Below, piece by piece: positions 22,601 to 32,885 of a stretch of DNA of 64,000 bases. A program made the position numbers and the translations under genes. The stretch covers positions 57,722,546-57,786,545 of the forward strand of contig NC_065884.2 of the NCBI RefSeq assembly GCF_932274485.2, in the 5' to 3' direction. The DNA is from Patella vulgata. Taxonomy: Eukaryota > Mollusca > Gastropoda > Patellidae. How positions within the stretch are numbered: position 1 is the first letter of the stretch; each line of letters begins with the position of its first letter. The notes below the pieces were generated by a model. The model was given only the letters and a program-made list of their open reading frames with translations. It was not told the DNA's origin and made no database searches.

Positions 22601-25316
22601 ACAACAACAGACAGAAAATGTAGTGTTACACTTTTTGAGCAAAGTTCGAAAAACATTAGATAACAGTAAGTTTTATTGTTTATACAATTACCTTGAATTT
22701 AATAATGATGTATATTCTATATTATAATGTATAAAACACCAGTATATATTACAGGAGTAGAGTGTATATTACACAAGTAGAATGTATATTACACCTGTAG
22801 AATGTACATTATACCAGTAGAATGTATATTACACCAATAGAATGTATATTATACCAGTAGAGGGTATATTATACCAGTAGAATGTATATTACACCAGTAG
22901 AATGTATTTTATACCAGTAGAATGTATATTATACCAGTAGAATGTATATTATACCAGTAGAATGTATATTACACCAGAGTAGAATGTAAATTATACCAGT
23001 AGAAGGTATATTACACCAGTAGAATGGTAGAATGTATATTATACCAGTAGAATGTATATTATACCAGTAGAATGTATATTATACCTGTAGAATGTATATT
23101 ATACCAGTAGAATGTATATTATACCAGTAGAATGTATATTATACCAGTAGAATGTATATTATACCAGTAGAATGTATATTATACCAGTAGAATGTATATT
23201 ATATCAGTAGAATGTATATTATATCAGTAGAATGTATATTATATCAGTAGAATGTATATTACACCAGAGTAGAATGTATATTACACCAGTAGAATGTATA
23301 TTACACCAGTAGAATGTATATTATACCAGTAGAATGTATATTACACCAGTAGAATGTATATTGTATATTACACCAGTAGAATGTATATTATACCAGTAGA
23401 AGGTATATTACACCAGTAGAATATAAAATGTATATTAAACCAGTAGAGTGTTTCGAAAAGATTCCAAAAGTAGTTTTCAAGCAAAAAAACCTAATGTACA
23501 AACCAGTGATGGGATTTCTAAATTTTTTCTTGTCGGACATTTTTACAGAAAATAAAGGAGCATAACTCTTATCATTATTTAATCAGGCGGTTTCAGACCA
23601 CAATTAAAAGTCACGTGTCAACAAAATATTCAAATTCGTATCCCGAAATTGTTTTGGCAGTGAGCGTCGCTCCACCATATCGAGTCAGTGATATCATCTG
23701 CTAAATAATAGCACTCGCACGCGCTATCTGTAAAACAATTAACTACTTACATGTACACTATTATCCAATCGAAATATTTGTCGTCATTTCTCAGCTTGTT
23801 TATTTCATTTTTTAAACATAAACCACATCAAAATATTATTATAAACCCGAGAATATGCCATCAAAATAGAATCTTTCCTCCGTCGTGATAATTGTCACTA
23901 TTACATCTCTTGTAGTTTCACACGTCTCGCGAGATTTTTACTTTAGTTTTTGATTATTGTATTATAACCACGTGTGGGTGTTTGTGTAAAATAGCTTTAT
24001 TTAATGTCCGCTTCCACCGAAGTGATATCGCAGAAAAATTAACGGATATATTGATTTATAAGTTAACGTGATAATTGTCACGTTTACATCTCTTGTAATT
24101 TCATGCGTCTCATGAGATTTCTACTTTTTAGTTTTTGATTATTGTATAATAACCACGTGTGTGTGTGTGTGAAATAGCTTTATTTAACATCCGCTTCCAC
24201 CGAATTGATATCGCAGACAAATTAACGAATATATTGATTTACAAGTTATTGAATAATATATTGATTTGGGGTGTTATATATATGACATCTATCACACGTA
24301 CATTAGGTATTTGCATAAAAGGGACTTTTGAAATCTATTTGAAACAATACAGTGTAGTAAACAAAGTGATTGTATCCATACCATGTATTCTTGTATTATA
24401 TTGCTAGATTGCCTCTCAAGTCAATTGCTAAATACTCTCAATGATAATATTTCTGTACTGGTAGTATCTAATTAATAATTTGATATATATTTTAGTTGCT
24501 CATGGTGAAGGTAAAGATAGGGAGACATTAGAAAGGGAAACAGAAAAATTTGTAGATCAAAATATAGATGATATAAAGAGAGCTGAGGTATGTTCATCTA
24601 AATACAGTCAGACAATTTTATGTGTAAAATGTTCTTGACAAATATTTAATTCTATAGCATATTGTCTTTGTCATATTTTCTATGTGACAGATACTTTATC
24701 TGTATCTATAGCTTTATACAGGTAAATTTTGTCATCGGGTGTACTTTATTAACATTTATTGTTTGTATTCTTTATATTAAAAAATATTCATTGTCAGACA
24801 TGTTCTAGGTTTAAGTATTGGATTTGTTCTAGAGCTGGGGGGTTGGATGGCCGAATGATTAGCACGTGCGCGCTGTATCATCAGGTCTGTCATTGAGTCA
24901 ACTGGCGTGGTTTTGATTCCCTGTTGTACGTGACCCCATTTCTCTCTCTCTCTCTCTTCCTCTCTCTGTTCCAGAGTAGTTTATAAATGTAACCTATCTT
25001 GTTTGTTCGTTTGTTCCTGGAGTTTTAGGTCCACTTCCACCAGGGGGTGATATCGTAGACAAGCCCATCTTTTGACATTTTATTGGTTATATCCCTTTAC
25101 ATCCATTTATTTCTTTAACATAACATGACATAATATGAAACACACTCTTATATTATTCAGGCACAAGTTATGGGTCATAGATTACAACCAGGAGAATTTG
25201 ATTCCATGCCCTATGAAAAGCAGCAGGAAATCAGTGATCAAATGATGATTTTAATCCAAAAATGGCGGGAAGAAAGACGTGCTGCAGAATTAAGACAATC
25301 AAGACAGTCTTTATAA
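10658..25316 (+). CDS. TBC-like, coiled-coil protein, 19 exons, 719 aa
   Basis: Exons: 10658-10723, 11863-12001, 12523-12783, 13395-13529, 14197-14326, 14490-14589, 15435-15543, 15871-15963, 16652-16797, 17529-17597, 17905-17989, 18692-18797, 19171-19233, 19637-19727, 20939-21037, 21293-21336, 22490-22665, 24496-24587, 25161-25316. Every phase closes and the total is 2160 nt. The N-terminal half looks alpha-helical and contains LPLTIRQLAWRLYLS and VLLYVWDQYIIGMDVPGFG, which resemble the start and end of a TBC (Rab-GAP) fold. I do not see the IxxD and YxQ catalytic fingers, so activity is doubtful. Residues about 450-565 are charged coiled coil (REEREAERER, LEERERREEEEEYTR). A Pro/Ser/Thr linker (LLPPPPTPASHYSG) and a helical tail ending RQSRQSL follow. 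The intron after exon 6 starts with GC (CAG|GCAAGT). An AATAAA follows the stop. Gene structure is firm, function is not; a trafficking or ciliary scaffold is a guess. Confidence 0.88.
12220..12510. repeat. (AAAAAACATTTCTTTT)n array before exon 3
   Basis: About 15 imperfect units of 17-20 bp built from AAAAAACATTTCTTTT. The array ends about 12 bases before the acceptor of exon 3 of the TBC-like gene, so it supplies a long run of TTTCTTTT tracts where the polypyrimidine tract and branch point should be. Confidence 0.85.
13150..13340 (-). mobile_element. SINE-A relic
   Basis: Weak similarity to the SINE-A body (TTGAATTCCAACTACTACGG, CATGCACACCAATATG, TCGTCCCATCC) on the antisense strand of the host gene. 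It is old and truncated at both ends. Confidence 0.45.
14600..14790. repeat. Short tandem array AAAAAGATATTACATAC
   Basis: Repeats of about 19 bp (AAAAAGATATTACATACA) interrupted by an ACATACATACA stretch, just inside the GC-AG intron of the TBC-like gene. Confidence 0.75.
14809..15253 (+). mobile_element. TTAA-flanked MITE, copy 2
   Basis: Begins TTAAAGACACATTATGTAAG and ends ACATAATGCATTTAA. The body is colinear with the copy at 1040-1434 (AGACAAAGAGTTGGC, GCAATAGGCAGATTTAGCTC). It lies in the intron between exons 6 and 7. Confidence 0.85.
16205..16482 (+). mobile_element. SINE-A copy, plus orientation
   Basis: Carries AGGACGGAGGTCCTGGCAAG, GACGAAAAACCTAGGTCCTG and GCACACTGTATGGCATATGC, and ends at TTTAAACCCCATTTCATTTG. 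The tRNA-like head is largely gone. It lies in the intron between exons 8 and 9 of the TBC-like gene, sense to the gene. Confidence 0.85.
18885..19170 (+). repeat. Array of five decoy 3' splice sites before exon 13
   Basis: Five tandem units (period 54, last 51 bp) each contain a pyrimidine stretch, an AG and an imitation of the exon 13 start (GTTACTACAGCAACAGAAAG). Decoy AGs end at 18903, 18957, 19011, 19065 and 19119; the true acceptor ends at 19170. Only the last copy continues into coding sequence (GATTATAGAAATGAT). The others return to intron sequence (ATTATATTGTAGCT or ATTATATTGTTGTT). Units of 54 bp hold frame, but read-through from any decoy meets a stop: CTAAAGTAA in the third unit or GTTGTTTAA in the fifth. 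Confidence 0.9.
19850..20718. mobile_element. hAT-like non-autonomous element
   Basis: 869 bp bounded by CAGGGCTGCCGA and its near-complement CCGACAGCCCTG. Flanks GTAATATA (19842-19849) and GTGATATA (20719-20726) form an 8-bp target duplication with one mismatch. CAGGG ends and 8-bp duplications are typical of hAT elements. It has no long open frame. It lies in the intron between exons 14 and 15 of the TBC-like gene. Confidence 0.8.
21901..22285 (-). mobile_element. TTAA-flanked MITE, copy 3
   Basis: Starts TTAAACATACTATGCAAGAG and ends GCATAATGTATCTTTAA, the reverse orientation of copy 1. TTAA is present at both ends. It lies in the intron between exons 16 and 17. Confidence 0.85.
22735..23450. 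repeat. 20-bp satellite (ATACCAGTAGAATGTATATT)n in intron
   Basis: About 34 units of exactly 20 bp, with a few TACACC variants and small length slips (for example at 22976 and 23025). The array starts some 70 bases after exon 17 of the TBC-like gene. Confidence 0.95.
23885..24250. repeat. 183-bp tandem duplication
   Basis: Two adjacent copies beginning GTGATAATTGTCAC and sharing TTTTTGATTATTGTATNATA, ACCACGTGTG and GATATCGCAGANAAATTAACG. A few percent divergence marks it as moderately old. It lies in the intron between exons 17 and 18. Confidence 0.85.
24840..24970 (+). mobile_element. SINE-B copy, internally deleted
   Basis: Head GGTTGGATGGCCGAATGATTAGCACGTG (A box) and GTGGTTTTGATTCCC (B box) are followed almost directly by the tail CCCCATTTCTCTCTCTC, so the middle is missing. 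The repeat is sense to the host gene. Confidence 0.85.
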
Positions 25317-25766
25317 AATAAAATAAATATTTTACAGGAACGAACTGCTTGACTATAAGATCACATCGTTTAAAAACTTAGAAAAAATAAATTCATCATC
25401 ATTTTAGTATATCATTTTTTACACCCTCAAAAGTATTTTTATGGGTAAAATTAATGTGAAATGTTTCTTCTTTGTTATCTAAGCTGACTGATATCTAGTT
25501 TTCTTAGTCAAGTTTATTGCTAGGTTATTAAGCCGTTAGCACTTGGTGGGTACATGTAAGTATTGACTACCTCAGTTCCTTGAAGAAATTTAGAGAAAAG
25601 TGATATATTAATACTGGTACATCCTTGGACAGAGTGAAACAGTCTGAATCTACTGTTCCTTAGACTAGGTCAAACTGCCCGATATGTGTGAATAGCTTTC
25701 TGTATTAAAGGACCATTTTGCATGCACCTTTAAATGCTAAAGGGTTAATGATCATCTTCCAGACTG

Positions 25767-26122
25767 TTAAACATATATTATCTAAGATTTAGATAAAGAA
25801 CTGACAGTTCTCGCTATAATAGTTAAAAAATAGGTAATAAAAAGGGAATATGTTGAAAATGTCAGTAAAATTTCTCCATTCTGAGCGGAGTTATTGTCGA
25901 TTGCAGAATAGTGCAGTCACGATCTTCATTGCTACTGTTATGATAATAAACAAAGTTCGATTATCCATTTTTAAAAATCATTAACCACAAATCCGATGGC
26001 ATCAAGAGTTGATTATGATCTTGGCAAGTTAATAAATGTCTAATTAATAATTTATATGACATTTAAGGCCTAAAAAAAGAACTGCAATAGGCAGATTTAG
26101 TTCTTGAATAATTCCCCTTTAA
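25767..26122 (+). mobile_element. TTAA-flanked MITE, copy 4
   Basis: TTAAACATATATTATCTAAG at the left and a worn right end (CTTGAATAATTCCCCTTTAA). The internal blocks AATATGTTGAAAATGTCAGT and CAATAGGCAGATTTAG match the family. It sits about 450 bases downstream of the TBC-like gene. Confidence 0.75.
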
Positions 26123-26569
26123 CAGTTCCAGTGGTGTATTATAGAGGGACACACTTTGGGCTGTTATAATTTATATTTGGGCTTATCTGAAATAATGCTG
26201 GAGTTATTTCAGTTGAAAACCGTTTTGTTCAAAGCCTATATCCCCAAACTCTCCCTTTACTTTAATATTGAACAAATTATGTGACCCCATCCCCCTCTGG
26301 GTTTTTTTTAAGTCACAGAAAGTGAAATACATGTACTATTGATTTATGTAAAGAAACGTATTTATTGATAGTAAAAAATCACAGCATTACTTGTAACAAA
26401 TAAATTGGCAAAATAAAGATTTTATACTTTTATATCTATATTATTACATGTACATAAGACATTCATTATTTTATTTAAATATTTTATTGTAAGAATTTTG
26501 TAAAATATAAATATAATTTAAAATATACTGTATAGTTGTTTATTTGTACATGCAGGTTTCATTAGGTGG

Positions 26570-26640
26570 CTGAGTGATTTTCTCCTCACTGCTGAAGACC
26601 CCTAGGTGCAAACGAATTATTAAACCCCTATCTCTGTCTT
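26570..26640 (+). mobile_element. SINE-B scrap
   Basis: TCCTCACTGCTGAAGACCCC, then GCAAACGAATTATTAAACCCC and a TCTCTGTCT tail, matching the 3' part of SINE-B with an internal loss. Confidence 0.5.
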
Positions 26641-26690
26641 ACATTGCAAGAGTGACAAGAAAAAAAAATATTAGATAAGAAAAGGGCTAT

Positions 26691-26920
26691 ACTATATACC
26701 GGAAAAACACCAGAAAACTACCAGAAAAGACCATGTTATACTTAATACCGGAAAAATCTAACCCTAACCCTACCCTCCCCCCCCCCCCCCACACAGAGGA
26801 CCAGGCTCCGGGTTACCTATTTAGGGTGTTTTCCGGTATTTAGGGCGTTTGGGGTATTTAGTGTGTTTTCCGGTATTCAGTATAACATTGTGTTTTTACG
26901 GTAGTTTTTCGGTATATAGT
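26691..26920. mobile_element. Foldback element with telomere-like core
   Basis: Arms ACTATATACCGGAAAAACAC ... TGTTATACTTAATACCGGAA and their rough complement pair across 230 bp, ending at CGGTATATAGT. The loop holds CTAACCCTAACCCTACCC and a run of 14 C. The GGTATTTAGGG phrase recurs on the other side. Confidence 0.65.
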
Positions 26921-27319
26921 ATTGTGGTATGAAAAGAAGTCTTGAAATCAATTATTGAAGAGGCTTGACTGGGTTGCTATGTCTTTATGGGCAGTCCATC
27001 CTACACACCTTGATTCAATGGCAGATTTCACCAGGGTCCAGGCTACTTCTGTTTCTTCACAAACATACATCTGCTATCTAAATCAGACCCACACCCCGGA
27101 TCATCCTTTCCAAGGCAATGTGGTGCAACCAGTAATTTGCTATTGATAGGGTACCGATCCCAAAACTTATCACCTACATCTCTAATTTATGGTCCAAGGA
27201 CTTGGAGAAAACTAATATTAAAAATAACATGGTTCTGCATTTTCAAGGATCCATCACCGTCAGTTGGGGTTATTATTGTAATGGGTGTGCGGTAATTTAG
27301 GGCCTCTTTATAACATATG

Positions 27320-28380
27320 CTACAGACCCCACACTAGCTTAACCCAACCCCGGCATAATATAGACAAATTAAACTGGCGGCAGGTTGACAAACCTGGAAA
27401 TATAGTCCACCTAATGTTTTTTGATGGATTATGTCTCCAGTATTCAAGATTACCGCCATGAAACATTTTCTGGTTATTTATTGGGATAAAATTAGATTCT
27501 CTCGGACCTCGGTTTGAAGGTGGTTTCGGTAAAAATTCGACCCGCTGAATCCAATGAGCTTGGGTATTCCTCCTAACAGTGACGGCTAATTTCTGTAGGG
27601 ACCCAAATGCAAAATGACGACTCATTTTGGCGGGAAACTTATAAAGTTCTCTAAAAAGGTTTGTAATATATTGAAATATAGTTTTTCGGTGGATTACATA
27701 ACTTTAATATGTGTAGATTCAGAATCAGGATGTTGCCACCCTGGCACCCGTGGCGGGGGATTTAAATATTCAAGATGGCCGACACGAGGGCATTTTCTGG
27801 TTATTTAGTTGGGTAAAATTGGTGATAGATTCTTGGACCGCGGTTTGAAGGTGTTTTCTATAAGAGTTCTACCCGCTGAATCCAATGAGCTTGGGTATTC
27901 CACCTGAAAGGGGCAACTAATTCTGCTATAGGGGACTAAATTCAAACTGGGGGCTTATTTTGTCGGGAAACTGATAATGTTCCTTAAAAAGTTGTGTAAT
28001 ATATTGAAATATATGTTTTTGGAGTTAGATACTTCAGATATAAAGATAAAAACATGTACCGACCAAAAGGTATTCCACTTTGAATACATATTCAAAATGG
28101 CGACCATATTTGGCCAGACATAACGATGTTAGTGTAATACGTAAAACATGCAGGCTTTCGGGTTCGCCGAATTCATATGTGAATGTCATGACCGAACGAA
28201 ACGCCAAGATCGTCCCCAACCTCACTGGATTCAGCGGGTCGAATACATGTAGTATAATTTCCCCAATGGTGTCAAGGTGGCACCATCCGGATTTTGAATC
28301 TACACATAAAGATATATAATCGATAAAAAACATTAAGTGGACCATATTTCCATGTCAAGGCATAAAATGGGGTTTGGCTG
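27320..28380. repeat. Direct plus inverted repeat cluster
   Basis: The block GACCCGCTGAATCCAATGAG (or near-match) occurs at about 27540 and 27869 in direct order and at about 28210-28240 inverted. Neighbouring blocks (TAATATATTGAAATATA, CGGTTTGAAGGTG, GTCCACCTAATGTTTTTTGA) follow the same pattern. Three related copies, one flipped, form the region. The family is unknown. Confidence 0.65.
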
Positions 28381-28555
28381 TCGTATGAAGGGTTAAAATG
28401 TATGATTAATAGCTTCACGAGATTGATGGTTTTTTTCCTCTGCAGTACATGGGTGGCTTATATCACAATGTTAAGTATTTCTCGCAATATAATATTTATA
28501 TCTTCAAATACTTAACAATCGTTATAAATTATTTCGTTCTGGAGCCTAAGGGATT

Positions 28556-28950
28556 AACTTGGGGATGGGGCCCCCTGAGCCTGGATCCTTAAGGGGCCCC
28601 AATTCTCGGAGGAGATATATTTTTGAAATTTTGAAGACTGTATGTTAATGGTGCTTTCTAGAGTATATCCTGAGTAGACTACCAGCTCACACTGATCCGC
28701 AGTGAATATTTGCTTGGCCGCGACAATACTCGTAATTCTCTGTGAAACAGATTGCTACCAGCCCTCCAGAGACTACAAACCATCAAACTGCAAATTATCA
28801 AGAAATAATTCCAATTAAGCATAAAAAACGGCTTAATTTAAAATGAAAAAAGGTCCCCAAAGTCCGTGAGAACATTAACGTCTTTAGGAGCCCCCCCCCC
28901 CCCCCGAGTCTTCCATACTCAGGCTCAGTCCATCCCTGTCCGGGGCTCCT
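28556..28950. mobile_element. hAT-like scrap
   Basis: The block GTGAGAACATTAACGTCTTT followed by a C run and CTCAGTCCATCCCTG matches, in reverse, 33495-33590 (CAGAGGTGGACTGAGG ... AAGAAGTTAATGTTCTTACG). CAGRGGTGGACTGAG ends resemble hAT termini. No open frame survives. Confidence 0.4.
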
Positions 28951-29171
28951 AGATCTTATTACAAGAACAAAGTGTCCACTTAAAGACTCAACAAGTCAGA
29001 TCGTTTACTAATACATATTATATCAAAAGTCAAAAATATATATTATTTTATTGTAAAGGTTAATGTTATTAGGGGCCTATGTCTAGATTCTCAATATTTA
29101 ACTTATATTCTGCTATGTTGTGGGTATACACATGCGCACAGTTTTTAATAGTTTTCGCTGGAATTAATAAC

Positions 29172-29671
29172 TATGGAAGACCAAATGGGACAATATCCAT
29201 GATTCTAGTTTCTACATTCCAGTTTGAACATTTTAGACACGTTGTACACATACGCTAACGCCCTCTGGTGTAATAATGTTGATAATTCATGATATTTTTC
29301 TGGACATTTTCATTTCAAGATTTTAACTAAAAGACTTTTTGTAACGTAGAAAATAGTTTCATAAGAGTTCAAATTTCAGATTTTTTTTTAGATACTTTCA
29401 GAAACCAATGAATTGATTTCTTTATCGTGTAAAATTAAGAAATTATTTTTTAATTTTAATATTTAATGATATATAAAAGTTACCGATAAAACGCCGAAAA
29501 TGAAACATAAAGTCAATTTTTTGTTTAAAATGTTGATTTTGTGCATGAAATGTTGACATAAGAATGTAGAAACAAGAATCATTAGTTTAGAATGTTGCGT
29601 TCATGTCTAAAATGTTCAAACTGGAATGTAGAAACAAGAATCATAAATATTGTCCCATTTGGTCTTCCATA
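29172..29671. mobile_element. 500-bp TIR element, family unknown
   Basis: Ends are inverted repeats of about 65 bp at over 90 percent identity, beginning TATGGAAGACCAAATGGGAC and closing with its complement. The direct repeat AATAAC flanks it (29166-29171 and 29672-29677). The interior is AT-rich and non-coding. It lies about 250 bases from the 3' end of the neighbouring gene. Confidence 0.8.
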
Positions 29672-29921
29672 AATAACAACCCTTCGCCATTATTTTTACT
29701 ACAGCTTCACCACCTTAACCACAGTTTCGTAGACAAACAATACCGATGGGGAATGTGCAGTTGGAACGAACTACATCATATTGTATATTGTAGAAAAGTT
29801 TCCGTTGTAGCGGACTTTACTGTGATCTACAAGCTAATATCTTATTCTTTTCAAGAATAAAATACACATTGAAATAAAAGAGGAAATTGACAATCCGATA
29901 CGTATAGTCTATAGGTTCACT

Positions 29922-30773
29922 TCATGCTCTTGACGGCACTGAAATCGATGTATAATCACTTTTCCGCAAATTCTCCAATCTTTCCTTTTGTAGCCTTTCT
30001 CGTCTTAAACTCAAAATTTGTTTAATTTCTCCAAAATCAATCAACTGTGCTCTTGCTAAATGTTTTTCGCCGGACTGATTAACAGTCACTCTTTCAACAG
30101 TCACCGAAGTTCTTGTATCCTTACATTTTCTGTAGAGTTGATCAATAAAAACATACTTATCTCCCCTTAGCACAATGTCTTCTGTAAAATTCAAAACCGC
30201 ATTGTTCATATGAAACGGTACTTGCTGATCTGCCTTGGGTTTTGATTTATTATAAGAACGCGGCGAGGGATACCCTGACGTGTTTGTGCCAGGGCGAACT
30301 AATTTCTGAGAGTTTATTGAAGGAAGCTTAGATAAGCTCTGAAAATCCAGAGCAGATTGGGCATTTCTAGGATCAATGATATTTTTCGGTTCCAAATCAG
30401 ATGGATACACACAAGATCCAGCCCTGTCCAAATATATTCTATTTCTCGATTTGGGTCTATTAAAATTCCGGGGAGGTGGACCTGCGCACGAGGTAGAATG
30501 TTTAAATAGCAGATTCACTGGTGTTCTCCGGAGATCTGAACGATACTTAGCGTATCTTGGTGAAGGTGATTCCGCTGGCGTCCATGTTTGATTCCCTCCC
30601 GTATCCGAGTCGGACTCCAGTGTTTCTCCATGTCTTCGCCTGGCCCATTTATTATAGAAGTCATGACAGACAGAACTCGGTCGAGATTTAAGAGGACCAC
30701 GTTTTGTTGACAGTTTCTTATCATAACAGATAGACCTATTTTTAAGTTGGGTGCTTCCGATATCCATTTTCAA
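29922..30773 (-). CDS. Unknown basic 283-aa protein, intronless
   Basis: I do not recognise this protein. It is one uninterrupted open frame of 852 bp with coding-like composition in a non-coding neighbourhood. It is rich in Arg, Lys, Ser and Pro through the first 180 residues (RGPLKSRPSSVCHDFYNKWA, SPSPRYAKYRSD, GPPPRNFNRPKSRN). A more folded-looking part follows (EDIVLRGDKYVFIDQLYRKC, TSVTVERVTVNQSGEKHLAR, AQLIDFGEIKQILSLRRERL), with a short charged helix near the end. There is no signal peptide or membrane segment. A second Met two codons downstream could also start it. The nearby partial copy at 32031-32157 suggests the locus has duplicated. Function is unknown. Confidence 0.7.
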   Translation of the reverse strand: MKMDIGSTQLKNRSICYDKKLSTKRGPLKSRPSSVCHDFYNKWARRRHGETLESDSDTGGNQTWTPAESPSPRYAKYRSDLRRTPVNLLFKHSTSCAGPPPRNFNRPKSRNRIYLDRAGSCVYPSDLEPKNIIDPRNAQSALDFQSLSKLPSINSQKLVRPGTNTSGYPSPRSYNKSKPKADQQVPFHMNNAVLNFTEDIVLRGDKYVFIDQLYRKCKDTRTSVTVERVTVNQSGEKHLARAQLIDFGEIKQILSLRRERLQKERLENLRKSDYTSISVPSRA

Positions 30774-32030
30774 AGATAAGGGTACTTAACCACAATTCAT
30801 TTCGATCGCAAATGAGTTCTATTGAAATGCTTTAACATAAAACAATCCCCGAACCACGATTCTGTCATATCGTTCCATTGTGAAACCTTGACCTAACACA
30901 GTCTGTTAAAGTACCTAGTATTATGAAAACACGTCCTCAGAACTGAAAATAATATGCCAACACAGTCAATACAACAATGTTCTTGATTTCATGCATACAA
31001 CCTTAGAAATAAACTCCACCTAAAATATGACCAACTATAACAACCACTCTTGTCAGTTTCAAATTCGTAACTTCATAATGTTAGACCTGACGATTAGTTT
31101 GGGTAAACGAGATTATCCCTTCTGGCGCATGGCTTTACGCTAATCCAATAATAACATAACTATATATATAATCCGCATGCACCTTTCTTGCTGGAAAAAT
31201 CCCGGCTCCACTTTGAGTGAAGCTAACAAAGGGCTAGGTATCTAGGCTGTGATATAATGTCGTTCACCTACGAGACCAGGCAAAAGCAGATACAGAAATT
31301 TTGTTAACTCGGGGTGGGTGGGAGTGACAATTACTAGAAGCCATCTAAAAACTCATGGAAACGGGCGACTTAATCTTCTCTTTGGAAGAAATTAATAATG
31401 ATTATTACTTACAATCTACGACTCTGGAAGAGCATTTTTAGGGTACGTACCCCGCTCCTCTTTTTTTGATTCGCCCTTCGTACGAGCTATCTGAAATGAA
31501 TCCCATAGAGAGATACAATCTCTCAATATATGTTTACAGTATTTAAGCTATAATTATCTATAACAGGGCTTCAATTGACAACCAAAACAGATAAATGATA
31601 GTATGCCTACACAGTATCCTACAGAGCACGTTGCTACACGCATGTAACTAGAGACCATATAGGTTACCCACCCAACGGGCAAAAGAACCCTATGCTGTAT
31701 TAAAATTATTGTACAACAAGAAGATAACACGTTCGAAATGGGGAAATCTTAAAGGACAATATTGGTGGCAATTATTATCACATATGTGATAGAACTGGTT
31801 AAACCCGTTCCAAATATAATTTGAACCCAGAGATATTACTACGATAGATGCGTTATGAAGATTTTCAAGAAAGGGAAGTGACGAACGCAAAGGAAAACGC
31901 GAGTTATCCTTCTATATAACTGACTGAAGTGACGAGTGATAACAGATACACGGGCGAATTTCTGCTCACTAATAATTCATTCGAAGACCAAAAGTTGTTA
32001 TGAAACTGTGGCAAGATATCTGCTTATACT

Positions 32031-32157
32031 CAAAACGTGGTCCTCTTAAATCTCGACCGAGTTCCGTCTGTCATGACTTCTATAATAAATGGGTCAGGCG
32101 AAGGCATGAAGAAAGAATGGAGCCCGACTCGAATCACCTTCACCAAGATACGCTAAG
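32031..32157 (+). pseudogene. Partial copy of the 283-aa gene
   Basis: Matches codons about 23-77 of the gene at 29922-30773 but on the opposite strand: CAAAACGTGGTCCTC through CACCAAGATACGCTAAG. About 93 percent of aligned bases agree over the first 100. A gap of roughly 33 bp lies inside, after AGCCCGACTC. No frame extends beyond it, so it is a broken duplicate. Confidence 0.85.
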
Positions 32158-32519
32158 CAATTCATGAAGAGGTCTTCAAGAGCCTTCATAAGTTTGAACA
32201 AAATCTTGGAAACACATCTAGTAGCAATAGAAAAATTCCATTTCGATAAAGGTTTATCTAAGTAAACAATCCATGCACTTTTGCAAAAGATATCCAACGC
32301 AAAGCGTATTTACGCCCACACAGCAGCTTCGTCTCAAAAAAAAAAGATTGCCATGGACATCAGATTATCCGAAAGAAAAACTCAGTTGTTCACCAAATTG
32401 CCTTTGAGAAATCTAATCTATGTCGTGTTAGCAACCTTGAAAAAATCGGTTAAAATCGGTAGTCTCTGTTGCATTCACAAACTTTTAAGAAGAGGGCTGG
32501 GGGTGTAAATCTAGAAAAG

Positions 32520-32885
32520 AAGGTTATGGAGCACAGAATATCGATAGGGTTCGTCCTCGATGGACCCGGACACTTCACGCCCAATTTGAAAGAAAAATCC
32601 GTAGCCTTTATCCGTTAATTAGTGAAACGCCGAGAGGGTCCGTCCTCCTATGACGACAGTGCTTCTTCACACCAAATTTTTTTTTTTTTTTTTTTTTTGG
32701 GGGGGGGGGGGAGTGGAGGGAAACTATAGTCTCTAAGGTTTTCGACAAAGGGGTGATAACTTTAGAACTGCCGGTCACGGAACGCTGAATACCGATATGG
32801 TTCGTCCTTCTATGACCAAAATGCTTCGCACCACATTTGAAAAGAATCCACCGCATCCACAAGTCAATTGTTGAAATGTGGGCAC
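32520..32885. repeat. Diverged tandem repeat, unit about 120 bp
   Basis: Three units share a pattern of GGTTCGTCCTCNNTGGAC or similar, CACNCCNAATTTGAAAG and AATCCGTAGCC. A related copy is at about 41190-41290 (TAGGGTTCATTC, CAAATTTGAAAGAAATCTGT, GCGTTCACAGCCAATTGTTG), so the unit is dispersed. The T22/G14 run interrupts the second unit. Confidence 0.5.

Larger units (their letters stand above)
25317..29921. other. Intergenic, repeats only
   Basis: Spacer between the 3' ends of the TBC-like gene and the unknown minus-strand gene. It holds a TTAA MITE, a SINE-B scrap, a foldback with telomere-like motifs, a 1-kb repeat cluster, a hAT-like scrap and a TIR element, each listed separately. Open frames here (for example 27320-27625 and 28034-28345) lie in repeats and look non-coding. 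Confidence 0.7.
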
